A DNA stretch of 61,662 bases from Haliscomenobacter sp. GTDB lineage: Bacteria > Bacteroidota > Bacteroidia > Chitinophagales > Saprospiraceae. The DNA lies in NCBI RefSeq assembly GCF_016718685.1, contig NZ_JADKCX010000037.1, positions 1-61,662 of the forward strand, in the 5' to 3' direction. The position numbers and the translations under genes are program-made. The notes under the pieces were generated by a model. The model ran no database searches. It saw nothing but the letters and a program-made list of their open reading frames with translations, and was not told the DNA's origin. Shown here in pieces: positions 51,761 through 58,958 of this stretch (its first letter is position 1; each line of letters opens with the position of its first letter).

Positions 51761-52825
51761 ATGAGGACCAAACTTTCTCAATTCACGTACGAACTACCCA
51801 AAAAACTCATTGCACAATACCCCGCAGATAGCCGACACGAAGCCCGAATGATGGTGGTCAATCGGCAAACTGGCACAATTGAGCATAAAGTATTCAAAGA
51901 CGTTCTGAATATTTTTAGTGAGGGCGATGTAATGGTCTTCAACAACACCAAAGTTTTTCCTGCGCGCTTGTACGGGCGCAAAGAAAAAACCGGGGCAAAA
52001 ATCGAAGTTTTTTTACTGCGTGAACTCAACAATGAATCCCGGCTCTGGGATGTATTGGTTGACCCCGCACGTAAAATCCGCGTAGGGAATAAACTTTATT
52101 TCAGCGACGACAACGACAACGATATTTTGGTAGCAGAAGTAGTAGACAATACCACTTCTCGCGGACGGACGATCCGTTTCCTGTACGATGGTACCGACGA
52201 TGAGTTCCAACGAGAACTGGCCACCCTCGGTAATACCCCGCTGCCCAAGTACATTGTACGACCAGCCGAAGACATTGACCGCGATCGTTACCAAACGGTG
52301 TACGCCAAGGAAATTGGTGCAGTTGCAGCACCTACCGCTGGCTTGCACTTCAGCCGGGAGCTGATGAAACGTTTGGAACTCAAGGGTATTGACTTCGCCG
52401 AACTTACACTTCATGTGGGACTGGGTACTTTCCGCAGCATTGATGTAGAAGATTTGTCCAAACACAAAATGGATGCTGAGTACTTCCGTATCCCTGCCCC
52501 TTCGGTGGACTTGGTCAACAGCGCTAAAGAACGAAACCACCGCATTTGTGCAGTAGGTACTACTTCGATGCGGGCCATTGAATCAGCGGTATCGGCGGAA
52601 GGTTTGCTCAAACCAGCTGAAGGGTGGACCAATAAATTCATCTATCCGCCTTATGAGTTCAGTATTGCTGATTCGATGATTACCAATTTCCATTTGCCAA
52701 AATCCAGTCTGCTGATCATGATCTGTGCATTTGGTGGCTATGAACTCATCATGCAAGCCTACGAAGAAGCTGTTAAGGAAGAATACCGCTTCTTTTCGTA
52801 TGGAGACTCGATGCTCATTATATAA
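51761..52825 (+). CDS. queA: S-adenosylmethionine:tRNA ribosyltransferase-isomerase
   Basis: A 354-residue cytosolic enzyme that converts preQ1 to epoxyqueuosine in tRNA using AdoMet as ribosyl donor. The start at 51761 (MRTKLSQFTYELPKKLIAQ) is the family start. Signatures are ELPKKLIAQYPADSRHEARM, VMVFNNTKVFPARLYGRK, TLGNTPLPKYI, AVAAPTAGLHFSRELM, LHVGLGTFRSI, GTTSMRAIES and FSIADSMITNFHLPKSSLLI. The characteristic C-terminal ITNFHLPKSSL motif and length are normal. The gene is intact. It is followed by hairpin A3 directly after the stop. Confidence 0.97.
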   Translation: MRTKLSQFTYELPKKLIAQYPADSRHEARMMVVNRQTGTIEHKVFKDVLNIFSEGDVMVFNNTKVFPARLYGRKEKTGAKIEVFLLRELNNESRLWDVLVDPARKIRVGNKLYFSDDNDNDILVAEVVDNTTSRGRTIRFLYDGTDDEFQRELATLGNTPLPKYIVRPAEDIDRDRYQTVYAKEIGAVAAPTAGLHFSRELMKRLELKGIDFAELTLHVGLGTFRSIDVEDLSKHKMDAEYFRIPAPSVDLVNSAKERNHRICAVGTTSMRAIESAVSAEGLLKPAEGWTNKFIYPPYEFSIADSMITNFHLPKSSLLIMICAFGGYELIMQAYEEAVKEEYRFFSYGDSMLII

Positions 52826-52922
52826 AGGTTTAGGTTTTAGTTTTAGGGTTTTAAGGTCCACAATTCTCGATTGATGAACACTATTGTGTTGAACTTAAAA
52901 CCTAAAACCTAAAACCTAAAAC
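52825..52922. repeat. Intergenic hairpin repeat, family A copy 3
   Basis: AGGTTTAGGTTTTAGTTTTA begins the left arm at the last base of the queA stop. The right arm AACTTAAAACCTAAAACCTA... ends near 52922. The inner CCACAAT/ATTGTGT stem matches the position of CACAATTTT in copies 1 and 2. Confidence 0.75.
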
Positions 52923-52938
52923 TTTAAAAACCTTTCCC

Positions 52939-54108
52939 GTGCAGCTTTTTCTCCACCTACTTACCTTGTTGCTGTTTGTCGGCAACCTTGCCCAGGCGGA
53001 AACCCGTACGGTGGAATTCATTTTTTATACCGAAAAAATACGCATCAACTTCAATACCGACATTCTGCAGGTCGTTAAACCCAGCATTGAAGGAAAAAGC
53101 ATCAAGAACCATTATTTGTCGTTGCAACGTACCACACATCAAAGTTTACTCACAGACCTCAAATTACAACGCGAAGCTTTTGCCCTTAATGATTGGTTGT
53201 ATGCTGAATTGGTGCGTGGAGCTGTGGATCAAATTTTAAGTGGCCGCTCCAATGCTGAAAAAAATCTTTTGATTTGGTTTTGCCTTTCCGAAAGTGGTTT
53301 TGATACTCGAGTGACTTTTAGAGATCAACGCGTCTTTGTATGTGTGTTTACCAAAGATGAAATTTATGAAGCACCGCTCATCGAAGACCGCGGCCGCACT
53401 TTTGTTAACCTCAGTGCAATCGCCCAAATCAAAGCAGATGAAGAAGGTGTTTTTTTACTAGACTTTGCGGCTAAACCGAATGGACGAGCGTTTTCTTTTC
53501 ATTTGGGAACTTTTCCGGGAATTAAACCTTTACTTGAAAAAAAAACCTTAAACTTTAGGTTTAAAGAACAACAATTTCCGTTAGAGGTTAACTTCGATCG
53601 CAATTGGGTGCGGATTATGGAACGCCATCCGCTGATTGACGAACGGGAGTACCTCAAGGCACCAATGTCAGAGGTCTTGCGCAGTAGTTTATTGCCCCAG
53701 TTGACTGAATTGATCAAAGGGAGAAGTAGCACTGAAGCGCTAGAACTCATTACTGCATTTACGCGGTCTTGTTTTAAATACAAAGAAGACAAAGAATTCT
53801 TTGGCCGCAGTAAACCGATGATACCAGATGAAGTATTTCACTACCCGTATTCTGATTGTGAAGATCGCTCGGCATTGTACTATGCATTGGTGAAAGAACT
53901 CCTGGGTTGGCCCATGTTGATCATTGGTTTTCCGGATCATTTGACCATTGCTGTATCTATTCCAGATTTCGATGGCGATGCTATTGAATATCAGGGACGA
54001 AAATATTACTTTTGTGACCCGACGGGGCCTGCTAATTCTCACGAGATTGGACGGCTTCCTGAAGAATTTATTGGCCAGGAATACGAAATTTTGGGGCAAT
54101 TCAATTAA
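52939..54108 (+). CDS. Secreted transglutaminase-like protein of unknown function
   Basis: A 389-residue protein starting at GTG 52939 with a signal peptide MQLFLHLLTLLLFVGNLAQA. The first 250 residues are beta-rich with no recognised domain (EFIFYTEKIRINF, FALNDWLYAELVRGAV). Near residue 307 comes YPYSDCEDRSALYYALVKEL, followed by FPDHLTIAVS (His334) and YYFCDPTG (Asp360). This Cys-His-Asp spacing is that of the transglutaminase/protease-like fold, so a peptidase or protein-crosslinking role is possible, though activity is inferred. The GTG is the earliest start; the first ATG inside the frame is far downstream. Gene is monocistronic. Confidence 0.78.
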   Translation: MQLFLHLLTLLLFVGNLAQAETRTVEFIFYTEKIRINFNTDILQVVKPSIEGKSIKNHYLSLQRTTHQSLLTDLKLQREAFALNDWLYAELVRGAVDQILSGRSNAEKNLLIWFCLSESGFDTRVTFRDQRVFVCVFTKDEIYEAPLIEDRGRTFVNLSAIAQIKADEEGVFLLDFAAKPNGRAFSFHLGTFPGIKPLLEKKTLNFRFKEQQFPLEVNFDRNWVRIMERHPLIDEREYLKAPMSEVLRSSLLPQLTELIKGRSSTEALELITAFTRSCFKYKEDKEFFGRSKPMIPDEVFHYPYSDCEDRSALYYALVKELLGWPMLIIGFPDHLTIAVSIPDFDGDAIEYQGRKYYFCDPTGPANSHEIGRLPEEFIGQEYEILGQFN

Positions 54109-54200
54109 TCCTGCAAAAATTTTAGTTGTTTTGCGCAACTTTTAATCGTATTCCAGGATTATTCGCTTAAAGTGGCATTCATTTAAATTCTGTAATCAAT

Positions 54201-54425
54201 ATGTACTGGACGTTAGACCTTGCGTCTCACCTTGAAGACGCACCATATCCGGCAACTCGAGACGAGCTGATTGACTACGCGATCCGCTCTGGCTCTCCTA
54301 AGGAGGTCATCGAGAATTTGCAAGCAATGGAAGATGATGGGGAAGAAGAGTACGAAAGTATTGAGGACATTTGGCCCGATTATCCTAAGAAGGATGACTT
54401 TCTCTTCAACGATGACGAGTATTGA
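54201..54425 (+). CDS. DUF2795 small acidic protein
   Basis: A 74-residue soluble protein. MYWTLDLASHLEDAPYPATR and DELIDYAIRSGSPKEVIENL are the conserved DUF2795 segments, predicted as three helices. The C-terminal third is very acidic (DDGEEEYESIEDIWPDYPKK, then FNDDEY). The length agrees with family members found across Bacteroidota, whose function is unknown. It is followed by a strong terminator after 34 nt. It probably has its own promoter in the 92-nt gap upstream. Confidence 0.9.
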   Translation: MYWTLDLASHLEDAPYPATRDELIDYAIRSGSPKEVIENLQAMEDDGEEEYESIEDIWPDYPKKDDFLFNDDEY

Positions 54426-54459
54426 CCTGGGCTTAGCCCAATTCAACCACGACATAGAG

Positions 54460-54485
54460 GCCCTGCCCACCAGCAGGGCTTTTTT
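54460..54485 (+). terminator. Rho-independent terminator after DUF2795 gene
   Basis: GCCCTGC (54460-54466), loop CCACCA and GCAGGGC (54473-54479) form a perfect 7-bp stem followed by TTTTTT. A GGGC-TTA-GCCC mini-stem precedes it at 54429-54439. Confidence 0.9.
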
Positions 54486-54498
54486 GTGTTTTTTTTTT

Positions 54499-54575
54499 AG
54501 TTGAAGGGTTGAAGCACGTTCGCTCCCCTGACCGCACTTTCTTCGTGGTCAATTTTCAACCTCGACTTTTCAACT
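54499..54575. repeat. Weak hairpin repeat, family B copy 3
   Basis: AGTTGAAGGGTTGAA (54499-54513) and CAACCTCGACTTTTCAACT (right arm to 54575) are imperfect arms, with an inner GACC...GGTC stem. The centre CGCTCCCCTGACCG resembles CGCTCAGTGACCG in copy 2. It lies between the DUF2795 terminator and cmk. Confidence 0.5.
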
Positions 54576-54590
54576 TTCACTTTACACGCC

Positions 54591-55262
54591 ATGTTCCAAA
54601 TTGCCATCGATGGCCATTCCTCCTGCGGAAAAAGTACCCTGGCTCGGGCGCTCGCTCACGAGCTAGGCTATATTTACATCGACTCCGGGGCAATGTACCG
54701 TGCTGTCACCTTGTTTTTTTTGGAAAATCGCGTCGACCTTTACGACCAGCAGCAGATTCTGGACAATTTGCACAAACTGGAAGTGAGTTTTGTGCTTGCT
54801 GAAACAGGTAACCGCACCTTACTAAACGGACGGGATGTTGAGGAACGCATCCGTGAAATGGACGTCGCTGCAAAAGTAAGTCCCGTAGCCACCATCCCTG
54901 AAGTACGACGCAAAATGGTAAAGCGGCAACGCGAGCTGGCTCAAAACCAAGGCGTGGTCATGGACGGACGAGACATTGGGAGCGTAGTTTTTCCCAATGC
55001 GGCCCTGAAAATATTCCTTACTGCGACCGTCGATCGCCGGGTAGAACGCCGCCAGCGCCAGCTCCTTGAACAAGGTCATGTGATTGATTATGAAGACATT
55101 TTGCACAATCTTTACGAACGCGACTACATCGATTCCACTCGCTCGGACAGCCCCTTGATTAAAGCCCCCGATGCTATACTGATAGACAACAGCAACCTGA
55201 GTCCGGAGGAACAACTGGCCATATGTGCCTTGTTGGCTCGGCATCGCCTTTTCCATGTTTGA
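54591..55262 (+). CDS. cmk: Cytidylate kinase
   Basis: A 223-residue nucleoside monophosphate kinase that makes CDP from CMP and ATP. The P-loop GHSSCGKST is at residues 8-16, followed by LGYIYIDSGAMYRAVTLFFL. The CMP-binding segment RDVEERIREMDVAAKVSPVA and the lid VMDGRDIGSVVFPNAALKIF and RVERRQRQ are as expected. The C-terminal SPLIKAPDAILIDNSNLSPE is canonical. The gene is intact and normal in length. An 18-nt gap separates it from the downstream lipoprotein gene. Confidence 0.97.
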   Translation: MFQIAIDGHSSCGKSTLARALAHELGYIYIDSGAMYRAVTLFFLENRVDLYDQQQILDNLHKLEVSFVLAETGNRTLLNGRDVEERIREMDVAAKVSPVATIPEVRRKMVKRQRELAQNQGVVMDGRDIGSVVFPNAALKIFLTATVDRRVERRQRQLLEQGHVIDYEDILHNLYERDYIDSTRSDSPLIKAPDAILIDNSNLSPEEQLAICALLARHRLFHV

Positions 55263-55280
55263 TAAACAACCTACCAACCT

Positions 55281-55979
55281 ATGCTCCCTGTCAAGTCTTC
55301 ACATCTTTTAGCTGCACTCCTCTCATTTGTTCTTGTCAATTTTTTTGCTTGTTCTCCCGATCGTAATGCGCAAAACTGGATGCGTAAAACGGAGCACCAA
55401 TGGGCGAAATTGGAGAAAAAACAACCCGTATGGTTGGAAACCTTAGATGCCAATTCTTTGGAGAATCAATTGCAGTTTTTGAGCATGAGCCAGGAGGAGG
55501 CTATGGCCTGGGTGGACAAACCTTTGAATCCTGCCATCAAAAAGAACATCGAAAACCTGGACAAGCGCTTGAAGCGCGCTCAAAATCGCTTGAAACTTCA
55601 GCAACACGATCCCAGCGTATACAATCTGGGCTTGCGCCTGTATACTTTGTATGGTCATGACCAAAAGTTGGAGACAGCTCATTTGGAAATGCTGGAAAAA
55701 CACCTGGACCAAGCCCCGCAATATTATCAACAAGCAAGACAAAAACTGGTATCTCCCGAAACATCACAATGTGATTCTGCTGTTTTACAGCACATTGCGG
55801 CAGTGACGTTTTTAAGAGGTGCTTTGAGCAAACAGGTAGATAGTAGTCAAATACCGGCGGGAAAAACGAAGGTCCTGAACAAAAAAATCAAGCGTGCTTG
55901 CTTTTATATGAAAGACTATCTGGCTTGGTGCAGGAGCGTAGCGTTTGAGGCGCGGCAGCTTCCTGAACCCATCAATTAA
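55281..55979 (+). CDS. Lipoprotein of unknown function, helix-rich
   Basis: A 232-residue probable lipoprotein. The signal MLPVKSSHLLAALLSFVLVN ends in the lipobox FFAC. The mature part is almost wholly alpha-helical with Gln, Lys and Leu-rich repeats (NLDKRLKRAQNRLKLQQHDP, LEMLEKHLDQAPQYYQQARQ), suggesting a coiled-coil bundle or envelope scaffold. Two further Cys occur near the C-terminus (RACFYMKDYLAWC). It has no recognised domain and no known function. It is 18 nt after cmk and convergent with the Nudix-like gene (16-nt gap). Confidence 0.82.
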   Translation: MLPVKSSHLLAALLSFVLVNFFACSPDRNAQNWMRKTEHQWAKLEKKQPVWLETLDANSLENQLQFLSMSQEEAMAWVDKPLNPAIKKNIENLDKRLKRAQNRLKLQQHDPSVYNLGLRLYTLYGHDQKLETAHLEMLEKHLDQAPQYYQQARQKLVSPETSQCDSAVLQHIAAVTFLRGALSKQVDSSQIPAGKTKVLNKKIKRACFYMKDYLAWCRSVAFEARQLPEPIN

Positions 55980-55995
55980 TTCCTAAGGGTGGAAA

Positions 55996-56415
55996 CTACA
56001 AATCCTTCACCGAGTTCCGATCCGTCAATATATCCTTCAACTCCTTGAGAAAAGCATACTGGTGCGGCATGACTTTCTTAAATGCTTCTTTAAAGACCAC
56101 AAAAGTACCTTGATCCATCTCGTTTTTGAGCTTATCCTTGAGGTATACCGCGTCTTCGAATAACATGGATTTGAGTGAGGGGATGTCGTGCCATTCCCCT
56201 TCCACGGCAAAGGCCTCTTCAGCTGCACCATTTTCTGGTTGTACCGGATCTAACTCAATGAAGCGATCTACATCCGTTTTGAGTGGATTGTTGTCTTCGG
56301 CGTGTTTTTGTGGAATGGCCCATTCTTCACTATCGGGAGAATTTACCAAAAAAATTTCCAAGCCCCGCTCACGGAAGCGATAGATGATCAAGTTTACTTT
56401 TTTCGCTAAGCTCAT
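55996..56415 (-). CDS. Nudix-like protein lacking the Nudix box
   Basis: A 139-residue protein whose first strand AKKVNLIIYRFRERGLEIFL followed by VNSPDSEEWAIPQKH resembles the start of Bacteroidota Nudix hydrolases. However, the catalytic box G-x5-E-x7-R-E-U-x-E-E is absent; only NGAAEEAFAVEGEWHDIPSL stands where it would be. It is probably a degenerate, non-catalytic Nudix-fold protein, or a family only locally similar. The C-terminal half is helical (KLKNEMDQGTFVVFKEAFKK). The start is ATG 56415 and the gene has a 361-nt upstream gap. It is convergent with the cmk-linked lipoprotein gene. Confidence 0.7.
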   Translation of the reverse strand: MSLAKKVNLIIYRFRERGLEIFLVNSPDSEEWAIPQKHAEDNNPLKTDVDRFIELDPVQPENGAAEEAFAVEGEWHDIPSLKSMLFEDAVYLKDKLKNEMDQGTFVVFKEAFKKVMPHQYAFLKELKDILTDRNSVKDL

Positions 56416-56776
56416 ACCTGGCGTTCTTTAACTTCCCTCTTGATGTTATTAGCACCAAACAACCATGCAGGAAAATGGTTCAATTGCGCAAAGAACTACA
56501 TAAAACTTGGAAAAACCAAATGAACAACCGTGTGCCTGAAGTGCACGAAAGAAAAAAAGAAAACTGGGGTAACCAGGTTTTGTTTAAATGAGTCCCAATA
56601 ATCATTGCCTTGTAATGATGATACAAATATGCAGCGGGACGGAAGGAGTAAGAAGTACATTTTTTTTACAAACTTGGAAATATAAAAAGGGTAGACTTTT
56701 GCATAAAAGTCTACCCTTTAGTGTTTTAAAATAAAAAAAACCAGATTACTGGATTTTTGTTTTATTTCTTCACCGG
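56416..56776. other. 361-bp intergenic region with helicase terminator
   Basis: Between Nudix-like and DEAD genes, both minus. The perfect 15-bp stem AAAGGGTAGACTTTT (56686-56700), loop GCAT, AAAAGTCTACCCTTT (56705-56719) is followed on the minus strand by TTTTTATATTT, so it terminates the helicase gene. A minor CCAG-ATTA-CTGG stem is at 56742-56753. CATATTTG on the minus strand near 56620 is a weak -7 box for the Nudix-like gene. No coding region found. Confidence 0.8.
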
Positions 56777-57919
56777 TTATTTCAATTCCATTTCTGGATG
56801 GTAGGTGACACTCGGTATACTTTTGGCGATCAGTTTACTAATGTCGCGCAAATATGCCCTTTCTTCTGAATCACAAAAAGACAGCGCAATACCACTGGCT
56901 CCAGCCCGTCCGGTACGACCAATGCGGTGCACGTATGTTTCGGGAATATTGGGCAAATCGTAATTGATCACGTGGCTGAGGTTGTCTACATCGATGCCCC
57001 TTGCGGCAATATCGGTAGCGACCAGCACCCTGAGTTTACCTTCTTTAAAACCATTCAATGCGCTTTGGCGCGCATTCTGCGACTTATTGCCGTGGATGGC
57101 GTTGGAACGTATGCCTGCTTTTACGATATCGCGATTGATTTTATCTGCTCCATGTTTGGTACGGGTAAACACCAGCGCCGATTTGACATTGGGGTTTCTC
57201 AAAAGCTGGATCAACAAGTTGCGTTTGTCTCTTTTTTCCACAAAATAAACCATCTGCTCCACCATCTCCGTCGTGGAGGAAATAGGGGAAACTTCTACTT
57301 TTACAGGGTTAGAGAGAATCGTATTGGCCAGTTTTTGAATTTCTGGCGGCATGGTAGCAGAAAAGAAGAGCGACTGCCTACGTTGGGGCAAGCGGGTAAT
57401 GATGCGTTTAACATCGTGTACAAAACCCATGTCCAGCATGCGGTCTGCTTCGTCCAGTACAAAGGTATTGATGTGCTGCAAACTCAGCAATTGTTGGTTC
57501 ATCAAGTCCAACAAACGCCCTGGAGTAGCCACCAGAATATCTAAACCTCCCCGGATGGCTTCCACTTGTTTGGATTGATTGACACCGCCAAAAATGACAG
57601 CGTGCTTCAAACCACAATTGCGGCCATAAGCACCAAAACTTTCGCTGATTTGGATGGCCAATTCGCGGGTAGGGGTGAGGATGAGGGCTTTGAGTTGTCG
57701 AGGTCCTTTGGAAAGGCCTTTATCTTGGTAAAGCAATTGTAAAATAGGAATTGCAAAAGCGGCGGTTTTTCCAGTACCCGTCTGTGCGCAACCCAGGAGG
57801 TCTTTTCTTTCTAAAAGTACGGGGATGGCTTTTTGCTGAATCGGGGTTGGAGTGGTGTAGCCCTCACTTTCCAAGGCATGAAGAATAGGATCAATTAAAT
57901 TTAATTCCTTAAACGTCAT
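56777..57919 (-). CDS. rhlE: DEAD-box RNA helicase (RhlE/CshA type)
   Basis: A 380-residue tailless RNA helicase. Motifs are Q TPTPIQQKAIPVLLE (22-36), I AQTGTGKTAAF, Ia TPTRELAIQ, TPGRLLDLM, II VLDEADRMLDMGF, III FFSATMPPEIQ, IV ALVFTRTKHGADKI, V ATDIAARGIDVDNLS and VI HRIGRTGRAGASG. Ends at YHPEMELK without the basic tail seen on the paralogue at 48700. Family members remodel RNA during ribosome assembly or decay. A bidirectional-looking terminator follows; the minus-strand leader (57920 on) has no clear -33 box. Confidence 0.94.
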   Translation of the reverse strand: MTFKELNLIDPILHALESEGYTTPTPIQQKAIPVLLERKDLLGCAQTGTGKTAAFAIPILQLLYQDKGLSKGPRQLKALILTPTRELAIQISESFGAYGRNCGLKHAVIFGGVNQSKQVEAIRGGLDILVATPGRLLDLMNQQLLSLQHINTFVLDEADRMLDMGFVHDVKRIITRLPQRRQSLFFSATMPPEIQKLANTILSNPVKVEVSPISSTTEMVEQMVYFVEKRDKRNLLIQLLRNPNVKSALVFTRTKHGADKINRDIVKAGIRSNAIHGNKSQNARQSALNGFKEGKLRVLVATDIAARGIDVDNLSHVINYDLPNIPETYVHRIGRTGRAGASGIALSFCDSEERAYLRDISKLIAKSIPSVTYHPEMELK

Positions 57920-58241
57920 TTTTTGAGTTTAATGCTGCTACTTTGGACACATTGCTTCAGTAGCAAATAATGATGCAGCCAAGGAGATTGTTTACTCCAC
58001 AGCACTGCAAAACAATAGCCTGAAATTGAATGAAACGCAAGGTGAGCAAGGCAATAATACCGAGCCGGAAAAACTAATGTAACAGTGGCTCTTCCGTATC
58101 TTGAGGTACAAATCAACATCAAGGATTTCAAAATCGCTACAAAGGTACGGGTTTTTTATGGTACAATGCTGGTTTTTGTTTTTAGTACTTAAAATCCACA
58201 GGCTTGTTTATATTTGTTACCACACCGTTTAACCATCAGGG
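57920..58241. other. 322-bp divergent intergenic region
   Basis: Lies between the minus-strand helicase and the plus-strand CBM9-like gene. TATATTTG (58209-58216) matches the -7 box, 26 nt before the ATG at 58242, without a clear -33 box. CATTATTTG on the minus strand (near 57965) is a weak box for the helicase. No stable hairpin or reading frame of interest was seen. Confidence 0.6.
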
Positions 58242-58927
58242 ATGCAATACCTTTTTCTACTCTTATGCACACTCGTTATGGACCAACCAACCAATCAGGC
58301 CATCATCATCAAGCAAGGCCAATGGACTGCACTTGAATCTCCTCGTTTTTTCACTCCACGGATGGCGCTGCTGCGGATTTTCCTACAGGGGTAAAATTAA
58401 AAGCGGATGAGGAGTTTCTGCACGTTTCTTTTGTTTGTGAAAAAGATACTTATGTCGAGCAGAATTTTTATTCCGAACACAACCAGCCCTTGTACAATCA
58501 GGAGGTTTTTGAGGTGTTTGTTGCTCCGGGAACCGCTGATCCCGATCAATATCTCGAACTGGAGATCAACCCCAATAATGCCATTTGGGTGGGTCAGATC
58601 AGCAACCCTTCTAGAGGGGATCAAAGTGGCATCAGTGCAGAAATGGTAGAACCCTCCAGCAGCAAGATCATTCATAGTGTCGAAAAAGGCAAAAAATCCT
58701 GGTCAGGAACTTTGTCCATTCCCTGGACTTTGGTTTCGGCAGAAAAAGCAACGCAGTACCGCATCAATTTTTACCGCATCGTTTCTACTCAATCGCAGAC
58801 CCAAAAAGACTGGAAGTGCAATGTCGACAATTGTGCCTTTCTCTGTTGGAATTCGACCTTGAGCGGCAAAAAACCTGCGTTCCACCGGCCCAGGCGTTTT
58901 GGCTTATTGACCATCGCCGATAAATAG
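58242..58927 (+). CDS. CBM9-like carbohydrate-binding domain protein, frameshifted
   Basis: From ATG 58242 the first frame reads MQYLFLLLCTLVMDQPTNQA and stops after RIFLQG. The other frame continues from HSTDGAAADFPTGVKL to the stop at 58927. Adding one T to the T6 run at 58346-58351 (RFFHSTDGAAADF) restores 228 residues. The domain is a CBM9/family-9-like beta-sandwich: VFEVFVAPGTADPDQYLELE, NPNNAIWVGQISNPS, SWSGTLSIPWTLVS. No clear signal peptide, although the N-terminus is hydrophobic. It lies 31 nt upstream of the rhamnosidase gene, which suggests involvement in polysaccharide handling; that is inference. Confidence 0.85.
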
Positions 58928-58958
58928 TAGTTCCTTTTTCACTTTTTACTTTTCAGTT

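Noticed and set aside
58204..58410. 68-codon plus-strand frame upstream of CBM9-like gene
   Set aside because: It overlaps the real start (58242) in another frame, and the real protein is recovered by fixing the T6 run at 58346.
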